21,336 nucleotides of DNA, from IMG/VR virus record IMGVR_UViG_3300044491_001695, positions 1 to 21,336 of that record. One strand, given 5' to 3'. A model generated the notes under the pieces. That model was not told where the DNA came from and did not search any database. It saw only the letters and a program-made list of their open reading frames with translations. The DNA comes from a virus. The position numbers were made by a program, and so were the translations under genes. The first letter of the stretch is position 1, and each line of letters opens with the position of its first letter. Of this stretch, positions 9,125-16,213 are shown piece by piece.

Positions 9125-12100
9125 TAATTATTGCCTCCAATAATGAGAGTGGTTGAAGTGTCACTGCTCTGAACTCCTGTGTTTAATATGTCGTCGCTGG
9201 TTACAACTGTTCCGGTTGCTTTTAGCCTACTTGCTGTAATTGCATCAATTATTTCTACATCTTCTACAGTTGCAGAACTAATGAAAATTTCGTCGTTTTC
9301 GCTTTTAATTTCATACAAGCTGCCAAAACTTTGACTTTCTTGTCTTGGTACAAGTACAATGCTACTTAAATCTGGTGAAAGTTTTTGAATAATATATGCA
9401 GCTAATTCGCTAAAATAAAATGTCTCTCCAAAATCCCAATTTTCTAGTGCAAAGAATTCGTCTACTGCGCCAATGACTCTACTTTTAATATCGTTGTCAT
9501 TTACAACTCTATTAGAATTTTTTACTATTTTAAAAATTGCTTGCAAATTGTTACTCGCTTTACTTCCAAACAACGGTTTGTATTTTACCGGATGGTAGAT
9601 TATTTCGTCGCTGATACTCTTTATTTTGTTAACTTCTGATCCATAACTTTGATATAAACTATCAGAACTCGGAGGAAGGATTGTAGTTGTAATTTCTCCA
9701 CTAAGATATTTTCTGTAATTTGTATCGTATGATTTTGTTAACATATACACATCCATAATGTTTGAACTGCTTGGATCAATTCTACGATTTTCATTAGCTG
9801 CATGTTTATATGCAAAACGTATTTTATCTCTTCCGGTGTAAACTTTATAATCAGTGTTTAGAACAAATCTATTGTTTGTTACATCAGCAGTATAAAATAA
9901 ATCTTTTTTCCAACTATAAACTATAGTACCGTTTGCATACGAACTAATTGCAGCAGGATCGCCTAGTGCAGGAACAACTATATTTTCAACTTCAGCATCT
10001 ACATAATCATAAACTTCTGTGCCGTTGCGAGTATATTTCTTTGCAAAAATATATTTGGTTGTAGGCAACACTGTTGGTGCTACAATGTGAGAAAATAAAT
10101 CTGGATCATCAACAACACCGTCGTCGTCGCTATCAAAAAAACTAACTTCTAATTTTTTATTATCAACATATCCATCTGCATCACGATAGGATTTTACAAC
10201 TTGCCATGTCCAATCTTGTGTAAAAGAATCAAAACTATCAGGTTGATTGTTGTTGCTTAAAACTGTAATCGAATCTTTTATAATCTTGCCTGTTTGACTA
10301 TCGTAAATTTTATCAGATCCATCATGATAAAAACGAATTTCGTTGTCGCTTTCAAAAACGTATCTTAAACTACGAGTTGTTACAGTGTACTTTTCGCCAT
10401 TTGTTTCAAACAGCATTATCCAGCTACTATCCAACTGCTGGTTAGTAGCATCGCCTGTTTTTCCTAAACTAAATTCAGCATTTGCATTTAGATTATTATT
10501 AATAATAACTTTCCACTGTCTAGCATTTACATCATATCTTAAACCAAAAGTTTTAAATGCAAATATCTGATCAACAAGTTGAATTATTACATCACTTGTT
10601 AATGCTCCAACAATCGGAGAAATTATTTCAACTAACTGAACACTATCGGGTACAAAGTCATTTAGTATAACAGGTCCTAGTCCTGTATCTGCATTTATTT
10701 CGGTGCCATCTTCTACAACACTAACAACCTTTGTCCAAATGTATAATTTGTCTCCTTTAACACTTGGAGATCCTACTTTAATTTGATTGTTTTTATCAAA
10801 GTACGAACCACTAGGTGCTAAAAACTTTAATAACGATTCTGGTTCAATGTATTTAGGCAAACTTTGTGTATAACTTGATATACTAACTGGAATATCATAC
10901 TGGTCTTCAAAATAACCAGAGCTCAAGTTAGTTTCGCTAGTAACTAATTTCCAATTGATATTTAAATCTTGTATTTCAGTATTTCTAGGATATTTTGTTT
11001 GATAAAAGTTCTTTACAGAACTTGTTTTAATTTTTGGAATTATTAAGTTATTAATAACTGCTTCGATATCTGTTTTGGTACTAAATTCAAAACTGTCTAA
11101 TTGATCATATTCTTCTCTAAATATTATACCATCACTACCGTACATTAGTGTATTACTGTATTTTCCTGTAGCATCACGAAGATCGTAATATCTACTAATA
11201 CCACTGCTAGTTCTGTTTATTGCTTTTGTTTTAATAATCTGTTGACTAATTCCTAGTGTACCAATATTATAATCTTCACCAGTAATTAACCTATTTTGAG
11301 TGTAATATGTTGCAGGAGCATTTGTTTTGATACTTGCATTATCTTCACTAACACTTGAATTTTCAACTACTGTTTTTAATTCAAGTATGATGTTTAGTGT
11401 TTCTTGTTTTCCATTACGACTAATATACGGAATCTGTACGTTGATACCGATTAAATCTGCAGGATTTATCCTAAAGTTTTTATTATTACTTGTTCTGTAA
11501 TAAACTCTAAATTTTCCTTTTGGTAATGAACCAAATACACCATCGCTAAAAATTAAACTAATACGATCGTTTATACGAGTCAATACACTGTAGATATCTC
11601 GTACACCTTTAGAGACACTGTTATAGATAATATTGTTACCTTCTATAGCATCAACTTTTGTCCATAATGTATCTTCGTTGCTAGAACTATCTAACTTGTA
11701 AAGCCACACATCGCTGTTATTAACATTATCGGTATCTATGTTTACAACTGTGTTAGGTGCATTGTTAGCTATTTCAAAAACGTTACTTTTTAACGAACCT
11801 TGACGGAAGTGCATAAAGAACCCTGTGTTGCTCGATCCTGCACCTTGTCCACTGTCTCTATAAACAAAAGCCATTTTGTTTCCTGGTAGCGGTTCTTCTT
11901 CGTAAATTTCGTTGTTATTCGAATCAATGCCAGTACTAACAATTTCAAATTGAGTACCTACACTGTTAATTGTTTTATTAAAACTAAAACTTGGAATGTC
12001 TGTATTAATACCATTAAATCTATATTGTTCTGTAGAGATTCCGTTTATTGTTGATTTTTTAATAGGACGACCAAATGTAGCATTTACAGGCAACGATGCA

Positions 12101-12582
12101 TTTAAAACTTTAATAAATTGTTCATACCAATTAGGGTTAGTACCGTCGTTCCAAATAATACTTTGATTGCTTAAATTGTTTCCATTACTATCAAATATGT
12201 CTTCAGTGGTATTAACACTTTCAATTTTTAGCAAACCGTTTGCAGATTGGTTACGCTTAGGGTTATAACTAATTAAACGTGCTAAACGGAGAATACTTTC
12301 TCTACGTTCAGCAGTTTCGATAAAGTTTTCACGAGCATTTAAGTCAGTACGATATGCAAGGTTTTGTCCAAGGAATGCAATGAGATCAATTAGTGCAAGA
12401 TATTCGCTGCTTTCAATGTAGTCATTGAAATCTTCGGGATAATTCTGACGAATATAATTTATCATTGTTCGACGTAGATTATCAAAGTCGTAACTTTGAA
12501 AATCAGCGTACTTGAAACTCTGATATACTGTTTTCCAATCTTCTGCTAGAAGAAGTCTATTTTGACGTTCTGTACTTGACAT
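9124..12582 (-). CDS. 6: Baseplate wedge protein gp6-like
   Basis: In T4, gp6 forms the ring of the baseplate wedge that holds gp25 and gp53 and joins neighbouring wedges. This product is 1152 residues, against 660 in T4, so it is an enlarged form. The N-terminus (about residues 20-120) has the pattern seen in marine gp6 proteins: NYPEDFNDYIESSEYLALID, then AFLGQNLAYRTDLNARE and RLARLISYNPKRN. The C-terminal part (about 1020-1110) contains a folded-looking segment with KSRVIGAVDEFFALENWDFG. A DxDxDG calcium-loop motif lies at residues 817-828. The ATG follows AGG about six bases upstream, in a 52-base gap that carries a late promoter box. The gene sits directly after gp25, its known partner, and overlaps the giant gene by one base. 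Identity as gp6 is strong. The added middle region has no assigned role. Confidence 0.88.
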   Translation of the reverse strand: MSSTERQNRLLLAEDWKTVYQSFKYADFQSYDFDNLRRTMINYIRQNYPEDFNDYIESSEYLALIDLIAFLGQNLAYRTDLNARENFIETAERRESILRLARLISYNPKRNQSANGLLKIESVNTTEDIFDSNGNNLSNQSIIWNDGTNPNWYEQFIKVLNASLPVNATFGRPIKKSTINGISTEQYRFNGINTDIPSFSFNKTINSVGTQFEIVSTGIDSNNNEIYEEEPLPGNKMAFVYRDSGQGAGSSNTGFFMHFRQGSLKSNVFEIANNAPNTVVNIDTDNVNNSDVWLYKLDSSSNEDTLWTKVDAIEGNNIIYNSVSKGVRDIYSVLTRINDRISLIFSDGVFGSLPKGKFRVYYRTSNNKNFRINPADLIGINVQIPYISRNGKQETLNIILELKTVVENSSVSEDNASIKTNAPATYYTQNRLITGEDYNIGTLGISQQIIKTKAINRTSSGISRYYDLRDATGKYSNTLMYGSDGIIFREEYDQLDSFEFSTKTDIEAVINNLIIPKIKTSSVKNFYQTKYPRNTEIQDLNINWKLVTSETNLSSGYFEDQYDIPVSISSYTQSLPKYIEPESLLKFLAPSGSYFDKNNQIKVGSPSVKGDKLYIWTKVVSVVEDGTEINADTGLGPVILNDFVPDSVQLVEIISPIVGALTSDVIIQLVDQIFAFKTFGLRYDVNARQWKVIINNNLNANAEFSLGKTGDATNQQLDSSWIMLFETNGEKYTVTTRSLRYVFESDNEIRFYHDGSDKIYDSQTGKIIKDSITVLSNNNQPDSFDSFTQDWTWQVVKSYRDADGYVDNKKLEVSFFDSDDDGVVDDPDLFSHIVAPTVLPTTKYIFAKKYTRNGTEVYDYVDAEVENIVVPALGDPAAISSYANGTIVYSWKKDLFYTADVTNNRFVLNTDYKVYTGRDKIRFAYKHAANENRRIDPSSSNIMDVYMLTKSYDTNYRKYLSGEITTTILPPSSDSLYQSYGSEVNKIKSISDEIIYHPVKYKPLFGSKASNNLQAIFKIVKNSNRVVNDNDIKSRVIGAVDEFFALENWDFGETFYFSELAAYIIQKLSPDLSSIVLVPRQESQSFGSLYEIKSENDEIFISSATVEDVEIIDAITASRLKATGTVVTSDDILNTGVQSSDTSTTLIIGGNN

Positions 12583-12606
12583 GGTGCACCTGTCCTCACT
12601 TTGTAA

Positions 12607-12614
12607 TATTTATG
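12607..12614 (-). promoter_or_regulatory. T4-type late promoter box CATAAATA before gp6
   Basis: Read on the minus strand, CATAAATA ends 24 bases before the gp6 ATG, inside the 52-base gap between gp25 and gp6. It differs from the T4 late consensus TATAAATA at the first base only. In T4, gp55 on the sliding clamp recognises this element at about -10. Transcription would start roughly six bases downstream and leave a leader of under 20 bases carrying the ribosome site. Confidence 0.6.
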
Positions 12615-12634
12615 TGATTTCATAAAGTGCGTAC

Positions 12635-13075
12635 TTAAATTAAACCTGCACTTTGATCAAACTTTAATCTCATTGTTTCGCTAATGCTGTATGGCAAATA
12701 TGTCAATGAACAGTCAATTTGTATACCACTTTCATATGTATCAACAGTGATACTATCTACACTAACACGCGGGTCATAATTAACAATTTCAGTTACGTTT
12801 TGAATAATAGCATCACGTAAACTATCTGTTAACGGTTCAAACAGAATATCCCAAACAATAGTACCAAATGTAGGATTTTCAAGTTTTTCACCTTGGCGTA
12901 TATGAAAATGATTTATAATATCCTGCTTGATTAAATTAATGTCGTATAGGTTAAAACTACTTTTATCAGGATCAACAGTACTGATACCTCTGTACTGTTT
13001 ACTAGTCACAGGCGTTTGCGAGTTTTGAGCACTCACTGTGATATTTTTATATAAAGATTTGTCATTTGTAGCCAT
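12635..13075 (-). CDS. 25: Baseplate wedge protein gp25 (gpW/gp25 family)
   Basis: In T4, gp25 is a small wedge protein at the sheath-baseplate interface. It starts sheath assembly and binds gp6. The product is 146 residues, close to the 132 of T4. Family hallmarks are IRQGEKLENPTFGT (residues 59-72) and WDILFEPLTDSLRD (75-88), with the conserved FEP motif, followed by IVNYDPRVSV and a closing beta strand. The first 40 residues look disordered and may be an added tail. The ATG is 12 bases after the stop of the upstream 533-residue gene. AAGG, overlapping that stop, is the only visible ribosome site, so translation is probably coupled. The neighbour downstream is gp6. Confidence 0.92.
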   Translation of the reverse strand: MATNDKSLYKNITVSAQNSQTPVTSKQYRGISTVDPDKSSFNLYDINLIKQDIINHFHIRQGEKLENPTFGTIVWDILFEPLTDSLRDAIIQNVTEIVNYDPRVSVDSITVDTYESGIQIDCSLTYLPYSISETMRLKFDQSAGLI

Positions 13076-13087
13076 AACGTATTTACC

Positions 13088-14689
13088 TTAGAGGTTTGAC
13101 AGGGTGTATCGACTTTTACTACTACGATAAAATGTTAAAAATCTATCTGCCAATTGTTTAATTAAATTAGCATCTTTAATTTCTATAACGTTAATAAAGT
13201 TTTTAGTTTCAGGCGTTCTTAAACTATTAAATTCAATGTATTCGCTGTATGCTTGTACTGCAAGAGCCGGTGCCGGTGCATCATAAGATAAAAATTTATT
13301 TCTTAAAATTCTTTCATATGTTTGATAACTCTGTAATTGAATATCATTTAAACTGTCAACAAATGTATTCGAAGTAGGCTGTATTTCTCCGTTTGAAATA
13401 ACACCTGTTTTTGTAACACTTGCTTTTGCATCATCCGGGTCTTTGATTAATTGATAGTTTCCATCTTCTGTTCTTTGAACGTTTTGTTGCATTTCTTGTG
13501 CCGCACGTGATGCAGCACTTGCAAGATTTGCAAACGCCGGATCTCTTGTTTCTTTAAAAGTTCTTTTATCTAGATTTCTAGCGGCAGTTGCAATATCATT
13601 TAATTGTGTTACTGGATTGCTTGAAAAACTAACTGCGGCTGTTGCAGCACCAGCTATTGCAGGATTAATTCTTGGTACACCTGGAATATCTAGTCTATTA
13701 ACAACATTTGCGCCAACGGCTGCAATTGCACCGTCTACTCCTGCTTTTAATCCTGGACTTAATCCATTGTATGCGCTGCTCAAGTTACCAGCAAAATCGC
13801 CTATTGCAGTTGTCATGCCTGTTATTACTGGACCCACTCCTGGAATACTTTGTATAGCATTTCCTAACCCTTGCATTAATCCGGTTGCAGCCTGTCCTAG
13901 TGCATTAGTTAATCCTCCGAGTGCATTACTTAAACCTTCGCTTAGTCCAGAAACTAAACCGCCTAATGCGCCAGATAACCCTGTAGAACTTAACAGCTGA
14001 TTCAACATGCCGCCTAGTGCAGCACCCAGATCTCCGCCTGTAGAACTCAAACTACCTTGTAGTCCTTGTAAGAAACTATCAACAGTTATAGTAACATCTT
14101 GTGTTGAAGCATCTTGAATACTAGACCTCGCCGGAGCAGGTGCATTAGTTGGCGCTGTTCCTGATCTAGTAATGCCTCCTCTAGCACTTGCAGCGGCTCC
14201 TCCGCTTGCACCACTAACACTAAATCCGCCGCCTAGTGCAGGCAATCCAGGAACAGCAGGCAATGCAACACCGAGCTGCGATGCAGCATTGTTTAAAGCA
14301 TCTCCTATTCCAGAAGTAGCAATAGCATTATTTAATGCACCAGAAACTGCTCCTTGAAGTGCTCCTTGTATGCTGCTTCCGCTCAAAGCTGCCTGTAGTC
14401 CTCCAGCAATAGCGCCTGATGCAATAGAATTAAACCCTGTTGCTGCGCTAATTACGCTACTAGCATCTCTAATAGCCGGTGCTACCTGTCCTGATGCTAT
14501 ACCCGAAACAAATCGTTCAGCTGCGCCGGGTGCATCAAATGCGCCATTTGTTACACTAAACGTTCTATTGCTATCGCCAGCAAAGCTCAAAGGAGTTTGA
14601 AGAAGTTGTTGCCCGGTTTGTGCTAGAGATCGCTGAGCTCTTAACGCACGTTCTTCTAAATCTCCGAAATTTATAGTAGCATTAGTCAT
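13088..14689 (-). CDS. Gly/Ala-rich baseplate or hub protein of unknown function
   Basis: I do not recognise a named family. The 533-residue product has a very Gly/Ala/Ser-rich body from about residue 60 to 370, with many small-residue repeats such as GALGGLVSGLSEGLSNALGG (241-260), and a charged, ordinary C-terminal region (375-533) with YQTYERILRNKFLSYD. The pattern of small residues every three or four positions suggests packed helices or glycine zippers that could touch a membrane, but no classical transmembrane segment with a hydrophobic core is clear. The gene has its own late promoter box and a strong ribosome site (GGGAGGG) with a short leader, suggesting high late expression. It lies between gp5 and gp25, where T4 has gp5.4 (PAAR tip) near gp5. 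No PAAR motif was seen. Hub component, tape-measure-like protein or membrane-active protein are all possible. Confidence 0.8.
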   Translation of the reverse strand: MTNATINFGDLEERALRAQRSLAQTGQQLLQTPLSFAGDSNRTFSVTNGAFDAPGAAERFVSGIASGQVAPAIRDASSVISAATGFNSIASGAIAGGLQAALSGSSIQGALQGAVSGALNNAIATSGIGDALNNAASQLGVALPAVPGLPALGGGFSVSGASGGAAASARGGITRSGTAPTNAPAPARSSIQDASTQDVTITVDSFLQGLQGSLSSTGGDLGAALGGMLNQLLSSTGLSGALGGLVSGLSEGLSNALGGLTNALGQAATGLMQGLGNAIQSIPGVGPVITGMTTAIGDFAGNLSSAYNGLSPGLKAGVDGAIAAVGANVVNRLDIPGVPRINPAIAGAATAAVSFSSNPVTQLNDIATAARNLDKRTFKETRDPAFANLASAASRAAQEMQQNVQRTEDGNYQLIKDPDDAKASVTKTGVISNGEIQPTSNTFVDSLNDIQLQSYQTYERILRNKFLSYDAPAPALAVQAYSEYIEFNSLRTPETKNFINVIEIKDANLIKQLADRFLTFYRSSKSRYTLSNL

Positions 14690-14707
14690 GGAGCCCTCCC
14701 TATACAG

Positions 14708-14715
14708 TATTTATA
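14708..14715 (-). promoter_or_regulatory. T4-type late promoter box TATAAATA overlapping the gp5 stop codon
   Basis: A perfect TATAAATA on the minus strand ends 18 bases before the ATG of the 533-residue gene. The gp5 stop TAA (14711-14713) lies inside it, so the box and the last codons of gp5 share bases. It matches the T4 late consensus at all eight positions. The leader would be about 12 bases and carry GGGAGGG. Confidence 0.75.
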
Positions 14716-16207
14716 GTTCGTTCATAGTAGTTCTATCTGTCTGCACAGTTCTGTCTTCAAGGTGTACATCCTGGCTTTCGGTTTCAACTGCTTCGGTTTT
14801 TTCTGGTTCTGTCTCGGCCGGGTTCCAGTTTTCGTGTCCGTTCCAAGGTTCGTGTTGTGGAACACGTTGCGGAAACTTGGCTTTTATTGCTTCTGCTGCT
14901 TCTGGTGCATCGGGTCCGTTAAGATGTATATCGCCGCCTTTGATTGTTGTATTTGTTGCGCCAATAGAGAAGTTGCCGCCAGCAGTATTTTTAAATGTAC
15001 TACCACTTTTAATGTTTATTTCGGCACCAGTTGTAATATTGCCATTTGCACCAACTTTTATTTCTAAATTTGCGCCTGCTGCTTGATAAATTGATTCATT
15101 TACAATCATATTGATATTTCTACCAGCTTCAAAGTTAATATCTCTATCTGCTGTAAAATTCATATCTACTTCGGTGTGAAAACTAATACTATCTTGTGCA
15201 TAAACATCTAACTTTCCGTTGCTGCTCATTTCAATCCAACAAGTTCCTCGACTGTTATTAATATAAATCAAGTCTTCGCTAGTATGCATAACAATTTGAG
15301 CGCCAGTTCTTGTACGCAAACGTATCATTTCGTTGTGCGGTCTTGTTACATCGCCGCCCTTGCCGCTGGCTTCTTTGTTAATGTATTCATAAGGAGTATC
15401 TTTAGGTGATCCTTTACGAATTAATTTGTCATCACCATCGTCGATTACAAAGCTACTGCTACCTAAACGACTTGTATGAACAGTAGCTTTAGATTCTTTT
15501 AAGCCTATTTCGCCTTGTGGCGATCCTCCTCGTTTGTCAACAGGTCCTGGACTGCTAATACCAATTACAGCACTAGGAAATTCTCGTTGAGCACTACTGC
15601 TAGTAATGCCTCTAATATCGTCTTCGACTAATCCTTGTTCTTTGAGTTGATTTACAAAGTCTTCGTTTACAGGTCTTTTATATTTAATAACATTATTAGT
15701 TTGCGGTTTGGTAATAACTTTATTGTATTCACCTGCAGGTAGTCTTTTTCCTTTTAATTCGCTAGGAACTGGTCCACTTAATTGTTCAGTTGCAGGTTGT
15801 CCAGCAGGCAACATATATGTCATGCCTTTTTCTGGAACACAGGCAAACCAATAACCAAATTCTCTACTACCTTCAACAAATGTACAAAGAACTAAGCTGC
15901 CCGGATCTGGAGGAATAGCCCAAAACCCATAGCTTTTTTGTGTTGAACTGTATGTATCGTTTTTTCCAATACTAGTACTCTGTGTAATACCGTAAAACGG
16001 ACTAGCATAATAAACAATAGCAGTTTGTCCTAGTGTTTCGCCAACGTTGCCTGCTTCTGTTGTTTTAAGTAATTCAACTTCGAGTCCTCCGAGATAGTAA
16101 GGATCGGCATGTTTTAGTACTCTAGCAATATACGGCCCAGGATTTCTTTCTTGGGCGCCGCTGTCTGCTGTACGTTGATGTTCTGTTTGTCCTGTTGTAT
16201 CTACCAT
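14711..16207 (-). CDS. 5: Baseplate hub spike protein gp5-like, without a lysozyme domain
   Basis: In T4, gp5 is the trimeric spike that pierces the outer membrane. It has an OB-fold domain, a lysozyme domain and a C-terminal beta-helix. This 498-residue product shows an OB-fold-like N-terminus (about 25-125, with YIARVLKHADPYYLGGLEVE and PPDPGSLVLCTFVEG) and a beta-helix-like C-terminus (about 290-432) of short repeating strands, for example SISFHTEVDMNFTADRDINF. Then come RVPQHEPWNGHENW and an acidic tail. Residues 135-285 are a Gly/Pro/charged linker with SRLGSSSFVIDDGDD and show no lysozyme catalytic pattern (Glu, then Asp and Thr in the T4 arrangement). Peptidoglycan cleavage must come from elsewhere or be unnecessary. 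The gene starts six bases after the 778-residue gene with only a weak ribosome site (GGAT), suggesting coupling. Confidence 0.85.
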   Translation of the reverse strand: MVDTTGQTEHQRTADSGAQERNPGPYIARVLKHADPYYLGGLEVELLKTTEAGNVGETLGQTAIVYYASPFYGITQSTSIGKNDTYSSTQKSYGFWAIPPDPGSLVLCTFVEGSREFGYWFACVPEKGMTYMLPAGQPATEQLSGPVPSELKGKRLPAGEYNKVITKPQTNNVIKYKRPVNEDFVNQLKEQGLVEDDIRGITSSSAQREFPSAVIGISSPGPVDKRGGSPQGEIGLKESKATVHTSRLGSSSFVIDDGDDKLIRKGSPKDTPYEYINKEASGKGGDVTRPHNEMIRLRTRTGAQIVMHTSEDLIYINNSRGTCWIEMSSNGKLDVYAQDSISFHTEVDMNFTADRDINFEAGRNINMIVNESIYQAAGANLEIKVGANGNITTGAEINIKSGSTFKNTAGGNFSIGATNTTIKGGDIHLNGPDAPEAAEAIKAKFPQRVPQHEPWNGHENWNPAETEPEKTEAVETESQDVHLEDRTVQTDRTTMNEL

Positions 16208-16213
16208 GTTTTA

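Noticed and set aside
13080-13086. GTAAATA on the minus strand before gp25 as a late promoter box
   Set aside because: It ends only four bases before the ATG, so transcription would start inside the gene; it also lacks the T/C-A-T start of the other boxes.
13617-14600. Plus-strand open frames opposite the Gly/Ala-rich gene (61 to 127 codons)
   Set aside because: They are Pro/Ala/Leu-rich mirror images of the minus-strand Gly/Ala codons, have no ribosome sites and lie wholly inside a supported gene.
14711-16207. A tail lysozyme activity for gp5, as in T4
   Set aside because: No lysozyme catalytic pattern is visible between the OB-fold and beta-helix parts, so the enzymatic name was not applied.
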